Source: Streptomyces coeruleorubidus (GTDB taxonomy: Bacteria; Actinomycetota; Actinomycetes; Streptomycetales; Streptomycetaceae). From it: DNA of 64,000 nt. A program made the position numbers and the translations under genes. Location of the stretch: positions 8,035,001 to 8,099,000 of the forward strand of contig NZ_CP023694.1 of NCBI RefSeq assembly GCF_008705135.1, in the 5' to 3' direction. Of this stretch, positions 16,136 through 23,884 are shown piece by piece. The notes beneath the pieces are model-generated. The model saw only the letters and a list, made by a program, of their open reading frames with translations, searched no databases and was not told the DNA's origin. Each line of letters starts with the position of its first letter. Positions within the stretch are counted from its first letter, which is position 1.

Positions 16136-18526
16136 TCAACGCTTGCCGTTCTTGGGGTCGACCAGGCCCGCGCGGCGCAACGCGTCGGCCATCGCGCCGT
16201 TGGCAGGCGGAGGCGCCTGACGCGAACCGCCACCGCCGCCACCACCACGGCCGCCTCCACGACCACCCTGCCGCTGCTGCGGCGGACGCCCGCCCCGCTG
16301 CCTGCGCTCGCCGGTGCCGTCCTGCCCCTGCGGGGCCGCCTCGTCGTCCAGGCGCAGGGTCAGCGAGATCCGCTTGCGCGGGATGTCGACGTCGAGGACC
16401 TTCACCTTGACGATGTCCCCGGGCTTCACCACGTCCCGCGGGTCCTTGACGAACGTCTTCGACATCGCGGAGACGTGCACCAGACCGTCCTGGTGGACAC
16501 CGACGTCCACGAACGCGCCGAACGCGGCGACGTTCGTCACGACACCTTCCAGGACCATCCCGGCCGACAGGTCGGAGATCTTCTCCACGCCTTCCTTGAA
16601 GGCGGCCGTCTTGAAGGCCGGGCGCGGGTCGCGGCCGGGCTTCTCCAGCTCCTTGAGGATGTCGGTGACCGTCGGCAGACCGAACGTCTCGTCCACGAAG
16701 TCCTGCGGCTTCAGCGAGCGCAGCACCCCGGTGTTGCCGATGAGACCCGCGACCTCCTGCCCGGCGGTCTTCACCATGCGCCGGACGACCGGGTACGCCT
16801 CCGGGTGCACGCTGGAGGCGTCCAGCGGGTCGTCACCGCCGCGGATCCGCAGGAAGCCCGCGCACTGCTCGTACGCCTTCGGGCCCAGCCGCGTCACCTT
16901 CTTCAGCTCACCACGGGACTTGAACGGGCCGTTGGCGTCCCGGTGCGCCACGATGTTCTCGGCGAGCCCGGAGGTGATGCCGGAGACCCGGGCGAGCAGG
17001 GGGGCCGACGCCGTGTTGACGTCCACGCCCACGCCGTTCACACAGTCCTCCACCACCGCGTCCAGCGAACGCGACAGCTTCACCTCGGACAGGTCGTGCT
17101 GGTACTGGCCGACACCGATCGACTTCGGGTCGATCTTCACCAGCTCGGCCAGCGGGTCCTGGAGCCGCCGGGCGATCGACACGGCGCCGCGCAGCGACAC
17201 GTCCATGTCGGGCAGCTCCTGCGAGGCGAAGGCGGACGCCGAGTACACGGACGCGCCGGCCTCGGACACCATCACCTTCGTGAGGTTCAGCTCCGGGTGC
17301 TTGGCGATCAGTTCCCCGGCGAGCTTGTCGGTCTCGCGGGACGCCGTGCCGTTGCCGATGGCGATCAGCTCGACCGCGTGCTCCTTCGCCAGCCGGGCCA
17401 GCTTGGCGATGGCCTCGTCCCACCGGTTGGCCGGGACGTGGGGGTGGATGACGTCCGTGGCGACGACCTTGCCGGTCGCGTCGACGACGGCGACCTTCAC
17501 GCCCGTACGGAAACCGGGGTCGAGGCCGAGCGTCGCGCGCGTGCCCGCCGGGGCGGCGAGTAGCAGGTCGCGCAGGTTGGCCGCGAAGACCCGCACCGCC
17601 TCGTCCTCGGCGGCCGTGCGCAGCCGCAGCCGCAGATCGATGCCGAGGTGGACGAGGATGCGGGTGCGCCAGGCCCAACGCACCGTGTCCAGCAGCCACT
17701 TGTCGCCGGGGCGGCCCCGGTCGGCGATCCCGAACCGGTGCGCGACCATCCCCTCGTACGACGACGGGCCGTCCGTCGGCTCCTCGGGCTCCAGGACGAG
17801 GTCGAGGACCTCCTCCTTCTCGCCGCGCAGCATCGCCAGGATGCGGTGCGAGGGCAGCTCGGTGAACGGCTCCGCGAAGTCGAAGTAGTCGGCGAACTTC
17901 GCGCCCGCCTCCTCCTTGCCCTCCCGCACCTTGGCGGCCAGCCGTCCGCGCACCCACATGCGCTCGCGCACCTCGCCGATCAGGTCGGCGTCCTCCGAGA
18001 ACCGCTCGGTGAGGATCGCCCGGGCGCCGTCGAGGGCCGCCTGCGGATCGGCAACGCCCTTGTCGGCGTCGACGAACGCGGCGGCCGCGGCGAGGGGCTC
18101 GACGGACGGATCACCGAGCAGCCCCTCCGCCAGCGGCTCGAGACCGGCCTCACGCGCGATCTGCGCCTTGGTGCGCCGCTTGGGCTTGTACGGGAGGTAG
18201 ATGTCCTCCAGGCGCGCCTTGGTCTCCGCGCCCCGGATCCGCGCCTGAAGTTCCTCGGTGAGCTTGCCCTGCTCGCGCACCGAGTCCAGGATCGCCGCCC
18301 GCCGCTCCTCCAGCTCCCGCAGATAGCGCAGCCGCTCCTCGATCGTGCGCAGCTGCGCATCGTCGAGCATCTCGGTCGCTTCCTTGCGGTAGCGGGCGAT
18401 GAAGGGCACCGTAGAACCGCCGTCCAGCAGTTCCACGGCAGCCCTGACCTGCCGCTCCCGTACGCCGAGCTCCTCGGCGATCCTGCCTTCGATGGACCCT
18501 ACTTCGAGGGACCCGGGTGTCGTCAC
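16136..18526 (-). CDS. tex: Tex-family RNA-binding transcriptional accessory protein
   Basis: A 796-residue Tex protein, a conserved nucleic-acid-binding factor linked to transcription. In order it shows the N-terminal helical region (IAEELGVRERQVRAAVELLDGG), the YqgF-like RNase H fold (LGLDPGFRTGVKVAVVDATG, ~335), the helix-hairpin-helix repeats (NTASAPLLARVSGI; KVTRLGPKAYEQCAGFLRI) and a C-terminal S1 domain (GMVLEGVVTNVAAFGAFVDVG, ~645). The tail after S1 is very rich in Gly, Arg and Gln, a likely disordered RNA-contacting extension. GTG 18526 fits the expected MTTPGSLEVG-type start; GTG 18547 is possible. Confidence 0.95.
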   Translation of the reverse strand: MTTPGSLEVGSIEGRIAEELGVRERQVRAAVELLDGGSTVPFIARYRKEATEMLDDAQLRTIEERLRYLRELEERRAAILDSVREQGKLTEELQARIRGAETKARLEDIYLPYKPKRRTKAQIAREAGLEPLAEGLLGDPSVEPLAAAAAFVDADKGVADPQAALDGARAILTERFSEDADLIGEVRERMWVRGRLAAKVREGKEEAGAKFADYFDFAEPFTELPSHRILAMLRGEKEEVLDLVLEPEEPTDGPSSYEGMVAHRFGIADRGRPGDKWLLDTVRWAWRTRILVHLGIDLRLRLRTAAEDEAVRVFAANLRDLLLAAPAGTRATLGLDPGFRTGVKVAVVDATGKVVATDVIHPHVPANRWDEAIAKLARLAKEHAVELIAIGNGTASRETDKLAGELIAKHPELNLTKVMVSEAGASVYSASAFASQELPDMDVSLRGAVSIARRLQDPLAELVKIDPKSIGVGQYQHDLSEVKLSRSLDAVVEDCVNGVGVDVNTASAPLLARVSGITSGLAENIVAHRDANGPFKSRGELKKVTRLGPKAYEQCAGFLRIRGGDDPLDASSVHPEAYPVVRRMVKTAGQEVAGLIGNTGVLRSLKPQDFVDETFGLPTVTDILKELEKPGRDPRPAFKTAAFKEGVEKISDLSAGMVLEGVVTNVAAFGAFVDVGVHQDGLVHVSAMSKTFVKDPRDVVKPGDIVKVKVLDVDIPRKRISLTLRLDDEAAPQGQDGTGERRQRGGRPPQQRQGGRGGGRGGGGGGGSRQAPPPANGAMADALRRAGLVDPKNGKR

Positions 18527-18627
18527 GATCCCGTACCGCCTATCCACTGAGGTTGCGCGGCAATTGTGGCAGGTGACACCGACACTCGGGGGTCAGGGCG
18601 GCACCCGGCACGTCGGGACCGTTCTAA

Positions 18628-18759
18628 TCAGACCCTGCGGCTGCGGGTGGAGGACGAAGCGCCGCCGAAGAGCCGGGCCAGGGCCCGGAAGGGCAGCGTC
18701 ACGACGGTGGCGATGGCACCGCCGATCTGGCGCAGCACATCTGCAATGGCACGGAACAC
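18628..18759 (-). CDS. LPFR-motif small protein
   Basis: A 43-residue protein beginning FRAIADVLRQIGGAIATVV and containing LPFRALARLFGG, then a serine/arginine-rich tail. This matches the actinobacterial LPFR-motif small protein family as I remember it. GTG 18759 is well supported by AAAGGGG 6 nt upstream. One amphipathic or membrane-associated helix is likely. Function unknown. It lies in the ~375-bp gap between tex and the SCO6745-family gene, on the same strand as both. Confidence 0.75.
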   Translation of the reverse strand: MFRAIADVLRQIGGAIATVVTLPFRALARLFGGASSSTRSRRV

Positions 18760-18900
18760 GAAATTCCCCTTTCTCCTCTCCCGGCCGCAGCGGCCGGGAG
18801 GGAACGGGTACCTCGCCAAGGCCTCACCATGCGTCACGGCCGAACACATGTGGTCGGCGCGGTGCGCGGATGAGGGGCGGGCCGCTTCCAGGAGCCCCGG

Positions 18901-19770
18901 TCAGCGCTTGCCGAGCAGATCCGCCGGATAGGCCCCGGCCGTGAGCGCCGCCTGCGCGAACGCCGCCCCCAGCTCGGTCAGCCGCGCCACCCCCTCCGCG
19001 CCCAGGTGCTCGTACGGTGCCCGGTCCAGGCGGTCCGTCTCCCGCTCGATCTCCTCACGCAGGGCGACACCGCGCTCGGTGAGTTCGCCGGCCGCGTCCA
19101 GCAGCCCGCGCTCACGCAGTCGGCCCGCCGCCGCGTCCCAGTCCTCCTGGGTCCAGCCCCGGCTGCTGAAGATCCACTTCGGTGCCGTGCCCTTGCCCGT
19201 CGCCGTGTGGGTCACCATGGCCTCCAGCCCTTCCAGCCCCGCGGACACCAGCACGGCCAGATGCCCGTCGCCCCGGTGCTCGCGCAGCAGGGTCGCCGCA
19301 TGCCAGTACGCGAGGTGCGGCTCCTCGGGGACGGGCAGGTCGGCGTGGGCGGCGTACAGCGGCCGCGCCCCGCGCGAGCAGGCCTCGGCGGCGCGCAGCG
19401 CGAGCCGCGCGGCCTCGGCCATCTCCGCCGAGGCCAGGGCCTCGTCGCCCAGCAGGCGGCGCAGCGTCGCGTCGACCGCACGCGCGCGTGCCGCCAGCAC
19501 CTGGGCGGGCGTCGCGGTCTCCCACACCGCCGGCACGTGCCGGGCCACGAGCTCGTACTTGTAGTTGTAGAAGGCCGCCGCCACCGTTCCGGCTCCGACC
19601 GGCCCGAGGGCGGCGGCCCGCACGGCGAAGTTCACGGCGTGGGGATGAGTGATCCCGGCAGCACCCAGTTCCCGCCCCAGATCCGGGGAGAAGTAGTGCG
19701 TCGCGTGCAGGGAATTGAGCACGTTCTGGCAGCGTCGGCCGGCGAGCGGCGAGAGGGCGGCAGTCGTCAT
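18901..19770 (-). CDS. SCO6745-family protein
   Basis: A 289-residue, largely helical and alanine-rich protein of the actinobacterial SCO6745 family (family name from memory). Recognisable segments are PLAGRRCQNVLNSLHATHYFS at the N-terminus, AFYNYKYELV near residue 67 and a C-terminal half resembling a winged helix (GWTQEDWDAAAGRLRERGLLD, ~205-240). No enzyme motif is visible. ATG 19770. A perfect inverted repeat 12 bp upstream probably controls it. It is divergent from the GlxA-type regulator. Function unknown; a DNA- or ligand-binding role is possible. Confidence 0.8.
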   Translation of the reverse strand: MTTAALSPLAGRRCQNVLNSLHATHYFSPDLGRELGAAGITHPHAVNFAVRAAALGPVGAGTVAAAFYNYKYELVARHVPAVWETATPAQVLAARARAVDATLRRLLGDEALASAEMAEAARLALRAAEACSRGARPLYAAHADLPVPEEPHLAYWHAATLLREHRGDGHLAVLVSAGLEGLEAMVTHTATGKGTAPKWIFSSRGWTQEDWDAAAGRLRERGLLDAAGELTERGVALREEIERETDRLDRAPYEHLGAEGVARLTELGAAFAQAALTAGAYPADLLGKR

Positions 19771-19781
19771 GCCGGGCAGGT

Positions 19782-19797
19782 TACCAACCGCTTGGTA
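19782..19797. promoter_or_regulatory. inverted-repeat operator TACCAA-N4-TTGGTA
   Basis: A perfect 6-bp inverted repeat with a 4-bp centre, 12 bp upstream of the SCO6745-family start and 83 bp upstream of the divergent GlxA-type start. The size and position suit a dimeric TetR- or MarR-type repressor. The regulator is not identified. Confidence 0.5.
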
Positions 19798-19880
19798 TGC
19801 CCTCTGCGGCCGCCTCATGGCAGAAAAGGTGGGGGACTCGTCATTGCGGCCACACTCCGGACCCGCGAAGAATCGACGGC

Positions 19881-20840
19881 ATGGCCCAGCGCACCGTTCT
19901 CGCCGTCCTCTTCGAGGGCGTGCAGAGCCTCGACGTCACCGGGCCCGTGGAGGTCTTCGCGGGCGCGGAGCTGCTCTCCCCGGGCGCGTACCGGATCCGC
20001 ACGGCGTCCCTCGACGGCGCGCCGGTGCGGACCACCAGCGGCCTGACCCTCGTACCCGACGAGTCCCTGACCACCGCGTCCGACCCGGACATCCTCCTCG
20101 TCCCCGGCGGAACGGGCTCCCTGCGCCCCGACCCGCGCCTGGTCGACTGGGTGCGCGAGCACGGGCCGCGCGCCGCCCGGCTGGTCTCCGTGTGCACCGG
20201 CGCAGCCGTGCTCGCCGCGGCCGGCCTGCTGGACGGCCGCCGGGTCACGACCCACTGGGCGTACTGCGACCGGCTCGCCCGTGACCACCCGGACGTCGAC
20301 ATCGACCCCGATCCCGTCTACGTACGCGACGGACCCATCGCCACGTCGGCCGGTGTCACCGCCGGCATCGACCTCGCCCTCGCCCTGGTGGAGGAAGATC
20401 TGGGCCGGGACGCCGCCCTCACCATCGCCCGCCACCTGGTCGTGTTCCTGCGCCGGCCCGGCAACCAGGCCCAGTTCAGCGCCCAGCTCGCGGCCCAGAC
20501 GGCACACCGCGAGCCGCTGAGGGAAGTCCAGCACTTCATCGCCGAACGCCCCGACGCCGACCTCTCCGTCGAGGCCCTCGCCGCCCGCGCCCGCTTGTCG
20601 CCCCGGCACTTCGCCCGCGCCTTCCGGTCCGAGACCGGCATGACGCCGGGCCGGTACGTGGACCGGGTCCGCCTCGAACACGCCCGCCGCCTGCTGGAGG
20701 ACACCACCGACGGCATCGAGGAGATCTCCCGCACCAGCGGCTACGGCACCCCCGAGGCCATGCGCCGGGCCTTCGTCAAGGCTCTGGGCGCACCCCCGGC
20801 CGAGTACCGCCGCCGCTTCCGCCCGGCGACCACCCCCTGA
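19881..20840 (+). CDS. GlxA-type transcriptional regulator (DJ-1 domain plus AraC HTH)
   Basis: A 319-residue regulator. Residues 1-190 form a DJ-1/PfpI-like domain with the nucleophile-elbow motif SVCTGAAVLAAAGLLDG near residue 103. Residues ~210-315 form an AraC-type double HTH (LSVEALAARARLSPRHFARAF; IEEISRTSGYGTPEAMRRAF). This fusion is the GlxA/FtrA group. It is followed 26 bp later by a free-standing DJ-1 protein, the likely target. ATG 19881 was chosen at the start of conserved TVLAVLFEGVQSLDV. Confidence 0.93.
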   Translation: MAQRTVLAVLFEGVQSLDVTGPVEVFAGAELLSPGAYRIRTASLDGAPVRTTSGLTLVPDESLTTASDPDILLVPGGTGSLRPDPRLVDWVREHGPRAARLVSVCTGAAVLAAAGLLDGRRVTTHWAYCDRLARDHPDVDIDPDPVYVRDGPIATSAGVTAGIDLALALVEEDLGRDAALTIARHLVVFLRRPGNQAQFSAQLAAQTAHREPLREVQHFIAERPDADLSVEALAARARLSPRHFARAFRSETGMTPGRYVDRVRLEHARRLLEDTTDGIEEISRTSGYGTPEAMRRAFVKALGAPPAEYRRRFRPATTP

Positions 20841-20866
20841 ACCCGCCGAACCGACGAAAGGGACCC

Positions 20867-21502
20867 ATGCAGATCGCCATCGTCCTCTACGACGGCTTCA
20901 CCGCCCTCGACGCCATCGGCCCCTACGAGACCCTCGGCCGGCTCCCGGACGCGGAGACCGTCTTCGTCGCCGAGGAGACCGGCCCCGTACGGAACGACTC
21001 CCGGAACCTCGCGTTACTCGCCGAACGGACCCTGGCCGACGTGCCGAACCCCGACATCATCGTGGTCCCCGGCGGCCCGGGCCCGCTCCCCCTGGCGGCG
21101 GACGGGCCCCTGCTCACCTGGCTGCGTTCCGCCGACGCCACCAGCACCTGGACGACATCCGTGTGCACCGGCTCCCTGCTGCTCGCCGCCGCCGGACTCC
21201 TCCAGGGGCGCCGCGCGACGTCCCACTGGCTGGCCCTGGAGGAGCTGAAGCGCCACGGCGCCGAGCCCACGGGGGAGAGGGTCGTCACCGACGGCAAGTA
21301 CGTCACCGCCGCCGGCGTCTCCTCCGGCATCGACATGGGACTGACCCTGCTCGGCCGGATCGCGGGCGACGACCACGCGCAGATCGTCCAGCTCGCCACC
21401 GAGTACGACCCGCAGCCGCCCTACGACGCCGGATCACCCGAGAAGGCGCCCACGCACATCGTCGAACTGCTCCGGTCACACGCGGACGTCATCCTGACGT
21501 AG
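20867..21502 (+). CDS. DJ-1/PfpI family protein, isonitrile hydratase-like
   Basis: A 211-residue single-domain DJ-1 superfamily protein. IAIVLYDGFTALDAIGPYETL at the start and the elbow SVCTGSLLLAAAGLLQGRRATSHW (cysteine near residue 104) resemble isonitrile hydratase and the ThiJ-like group. It may hydrate isonitriles or detoxify a reactive carbonyl; the substrate is unproven. GAAAGGG lies just before ATG 20867. Codon 50 (21014-21016) is TTA, the rare leucine codon read by the bldA tRNA, so translation may be confined to late development. The last 14 bp overlap the opposing enoyl-CoA hydratase gene. Confidence 0.88.
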   Translation: MQIAIVLYDGFTALDAIGPYETLGRLPDAETVFVAEETGPVRNDSRNLALLAERTLADVPNPDIIVVPGGPGPLPLAADGPLLTWLRSADATSTWTTSVCTGSLLLAAAGLLQGRRATSHWLALEELKRHGAEPTGERVVTDGKYVTAAGVSSGIDMGLTLLGRIAGDDHAQIVQLATEYDPQPPYDAGSPEKAPTHIVELLRSHADVILT

Positions 21503-22244
21503 GCACACTCCAGCCGAACCGCGGCTGCCTGCGCTCCAGGAACGCGGCGACGCCCTCGGCGGTGTCGCCGCTCTCGCGTGCCTGTGCGGCCCAGTGGGCG
21601 TCGCGGTCCGTGCGCCCGTTCGCGAACTCCTTGGCCGCGGCCTGGGTGAGCTGCGAACGGGACGCCAGGATCCGGGTGAACTCGGCGACCCGCTTGCCCA
21701 GTTCCCCCTCGGGCAGCACCTCGTCGGCCAGCCCGGTACGCAGCGCCCGTTCCGCGTCGACCAGTTCCCCGGAGAACAGCAGGTACTTGGCGGTGGCCGG
21801 CCCGACCAGGGAGACCAGCCGCCTGGTCGAGGACGCCGGATAGACGATGCCGAGCTTCGCGGGGGTCACGCCGAACAGCGCCCCCTCCTCGGCGAACCGC
21901 AGATCACAGGCCGCCGCCAGCTGCGCCCCGCCGCCCACGCAGTGCCCGCGCACCGCCGCCAGCGTCGGCTTCGGGAACGCGGCGAGCGCCTCCTCCGCCT
22001 CCACCGCCAGCCGCTGCGCCTCCTGCGGCGAGCCCCGCAGCGTCGATATGTCGGCCCCGGCGCAGAACGTCCCGCCCTCGCCGGTGAGCACCAGCGCCCG
22101 CACGGCCGGATCGCCCGCGAGCCCCTCCAGCAGCGGCGGCAGGGAGCGCCACATGGCGGACGTCATGGCGTTGCGCTTCTCGGGATGACGGATGACGACC
22201 GTCGCGACCGAGTCGGTCACGCTGTACAGCAGCTGCGGCTCCAT
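21489..22244 (-). CDS. enoyl-CoA hydratase/isomerase family protein
   Basis: A 251-residue crotonase-fold enzyme. The oxyanion-hole segments are TGEGGTFCAGADISTLRG (~62) and AVRGHCVGGGAQLAAACDLRFA (~98). LGIVYPASSTRRLVSLVG lies where a catalytic glutamate is often found; no glutamate is obvious there, so the reaction may not be classical hydration. It would act on a CoA thioester, perhaps in fatty- or amino-acid degradation. ATG 22244. Convergent with the DJ-1 gene, overlapping 14 bp. Confidence 0.88.
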   Translation of the reverse strand: MEPQLLYSVTDSVATVVIRHPEKRNAMTSAMWRSLPPLLEGLAGDPAVRALVLTGEGGTFCAGADISTLRGSPQEAQRLAVEAEEALAAFPKPTLAAVRGHCVGGGAQLAAACDLRFAEEGALFGVTPAKLGIVYPASSTRRLVSLVGPATAKYLLFSGELVDAERALRTGLADEVLPEGELGKRVAEFTRILASRSQLTQAAAKEFANGRTDRDAHWAAQARESGDTAEGVAAFLERRQPRFGWSVPTSG

Positions 22245-22374
22245 GCGCCGGATGCTATCCGGATGCCAAACCCGTACAACCCGAATAGTTCGCCGAGACG
22301 GCACAACAGGGACAGGACCAGTCCCACAACTGACCGTGTCATACGCCAACGGTCAGAAGTGCTCGATACTTGCT

Positions 22375-22398
22375 GACTTCTGGTCAACTCTGGGGTAC
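22375..22398 (+). promoter_or_regulatory. possible SigB-type promoter (GACT-N14-GGGTAC)
   Basis: GACT at 22375-22378 and GGGTAC at 22393-22398 are separated by 14 bp. This fits the published S. coelicolor SigB pattern GNNT-N14-16-GGGTAC. It lies 64 bp before the ATG of an RsbW-like gene. It overlaps a 7-bp inverted repeat (CAGAAGT 22354-22360 with ACTTCTG 22376-22382). Confidence 0.4.
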
Positions 22399-22462
22399 GG
22401 AGCGCATCGTTACCAACACTCGGGGTGTGGCGACAATCGAGCGCGAGGGTGGCGACCGGACG

Positions 22463-22969
22463 ATGGACGACGACGGGCGTGGGTTCGGTCCACGCCCAGA
22501 GGGCGGCGCGGCGCCCCTCGGCCAGGGGCCCGAGGATCCGCTGCCGTACGAAGGGGTCTGGCGGTTCACCGCACCAGCGGTCGACGCCTCGGTGCCGCAG
22601 GCGCGGCATGCCGTACGGGACCTGCTGCTGCGTCAGGGGGTGCCCGTCTCTGACGACCTGGCCCAGGGGCTGCTGCTGATCGTCTCGGAGCTGGTGACGA
22701 ACGCCGTGAAACACGCGGCGGTGCTCTCGCCGACCATCGCCGTCGAGCTGGCCGTCGGCGCCGAGTGGCTGCGCGTGTCCGTGGAGGACAGCCACCCGTA
22801 CCGGCCGACCGCACTGGAGACCGACCACGGCCGGACCGGCGGCCGCGGACTGCTGCTGGTGCGCGAGATCACCCGGGAAGCGGGCGGGGTGTGCGAGGTC
22901 GACTACACCGCGAGCGGCGGCAAGGTGATCTGGGCCACCCTGCCGCTCAAACCCGTGCGCTTCCTGTAG
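22463..22969 (+). CDS. RsbW-like ATP-binding protein (GHKL anti-sigma type)
   Basis: A 168-residue single-domain GHKL ATPase of the HATPase_c_2 group, like anti-sigma factors RsbW/SpoIIAB and the many Streptomyces relatives. The N-box is LLLIVSELVTNAVKHA near residue 75, the G1-like box VSVEDSHPY near 108 and the glycine-rich lid RTGGRGLLLVREI near 126. It would bind a sigma factor or anti-sigma antagonist and phosphorylate the latter. ATG 22463 is the simplest start, but its SD (GAGGG) is distant; upstream GTG 22427 is an alternative. It converges on idi. Confidence 0.85.
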   Translation: MDDDGRGFGPRPEGGAAPLGQGPEDPLPYEGVWRFTAPAVDASVPQARHAVRDLLLRQGVPVSDDLAQGLLLIVSELVTNAVKHAAVLSPTIAVELAVGAEWLRVSVEDSHPYRPTALETDHGRTGGRGLLLVREITREAGGVCEVDYTASGGKVIWATLPLKPVRFL

Positions 22970-22990
22970 ACCCTGTCGTCAGGGCCGTCG

Positions 22991-23584
22991 TCACCAGCCG
23001 GCCGACGTGCCGGTCAGCTCCCTGATCGCCGGCCGGGCCGCGTCCAGGACGGTCATGAACCAGGACGAGAAGGTGTCCTTGGCGTGCCGCTCCGCGAGCT
23101 CGGGCGGGGTCACGAACGCCGTCGACGCCACCTCCGCCGGGTCCGGCCGCAGCACGGCCTGCACCATCCCGACGAAGAGGTGGTTGTACTCCTGCTCCAC
23201 CAGCCCGGACTCCGGGTCCGGGTGGTTGTAGCGGACCGTGCCCGCCTCGGCCAGCAGGGAGGGTGAGGCGCCGAGCTCCTCGAAGGTCCGCCGCGCCGCC
23301 GCCGCGAAGGGCGCCTCACCGGGGTAGGGGTGGCCGCAGCAGGTGTTCGACCACACACTGGGGGAGTGGTACTTGCCCAGCGCCCGCTGCTGGAGCAGCA
23401 GCCGGCCGTACTCGTCGAAGAGGAACACGGAGAACGCGCGGTGCAGCTGCCCGGGCGGCTGGTGGGCGGCGAGCTTCTCCGCGGTGCCGATCGTCACGCC
23501 GTCCTCGTCGACCAGTTCCAGCAAAATCGCGTCTGCGGTGCCGCTCGACGGGCTGTGCGTCGCGGTGGCAGGTGTGATCGGCAT
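22991..23584 (-). CDS. idi: isopentenyl-diphosphate delta-isomerase, type I
   Basis: A 197-residue Nudix-fold isomerase interconverting IPP and DMAPP, the branch point for all isoprenoids. The catalytic cysteine lies in WSNTCCGHPYPGE near residue 75, metal ligands in HRAFSVFLFDEYG and YNHLFVG, and the Nudix box includes AAARRTFEELGA. ATG 23584 is preferred over ATG 23590 because GAAGG lies 6 nt before it. It lies about 10 kb from the hopanoid operon, which contains ispG and dxs but no idi, so it probably helps to feed that pathway. Confidence 0.95.
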   Translation of the reverse strand: MPITPATATHSPSSGTADAILLELVDEDGVTIGTAEKLAAHQPPGQLHRAFSVFLFDEYGRLLLQQRALGKYHSPSVWSNTCCGHPYPGEAPFAAAARRTFEELGASPSLLAEAGTVRYNHPDPESGLVEQEYNHLFVGMVQAVLRPDPAEVASTAFVTPPELAERHAKDTFSSWFMTVLDAARPAIRELTGTSAGW

Positions 23585-23884
23585 ACCCATCCTTCACATC
23601 GGTCTTCGCGCCCCAAGTCTGCCGTACGAATCCGGCACTCCCGGCACTTCGCGCCGCGCCCGCATGTCCCGCGCGGCGGCGCGGAGCGCGGACGGCGCCG
23701 CTCGGCCCCGGAAGAGGGACCCAGTAGGTGAGCGTGCCCGGCACGATGGGCCGAAAATCGTCCCCGCCGGTGCGGTGAGAGCCAGGGCGCGGGCGCGCGC
23801 CGGAGGGCTGCGTACCCCGGCGCACTCAAGACCGAATGCGCCCCACCAGCGCCATCAGTCCCACACGCCTCAGAGGCGAACGCG
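23585..23884. other. intergenic region, nothing assigned
   Basis: About 300 bp between idi and the cation-efflux gene, both on the minus strand. It must hold the idi promoter, but I cannot point to convincing hexamers. The only structure seen is a small hairpin, CGTGCC-C-GGCACG, near 23732-23744. Confidence 0.4.
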
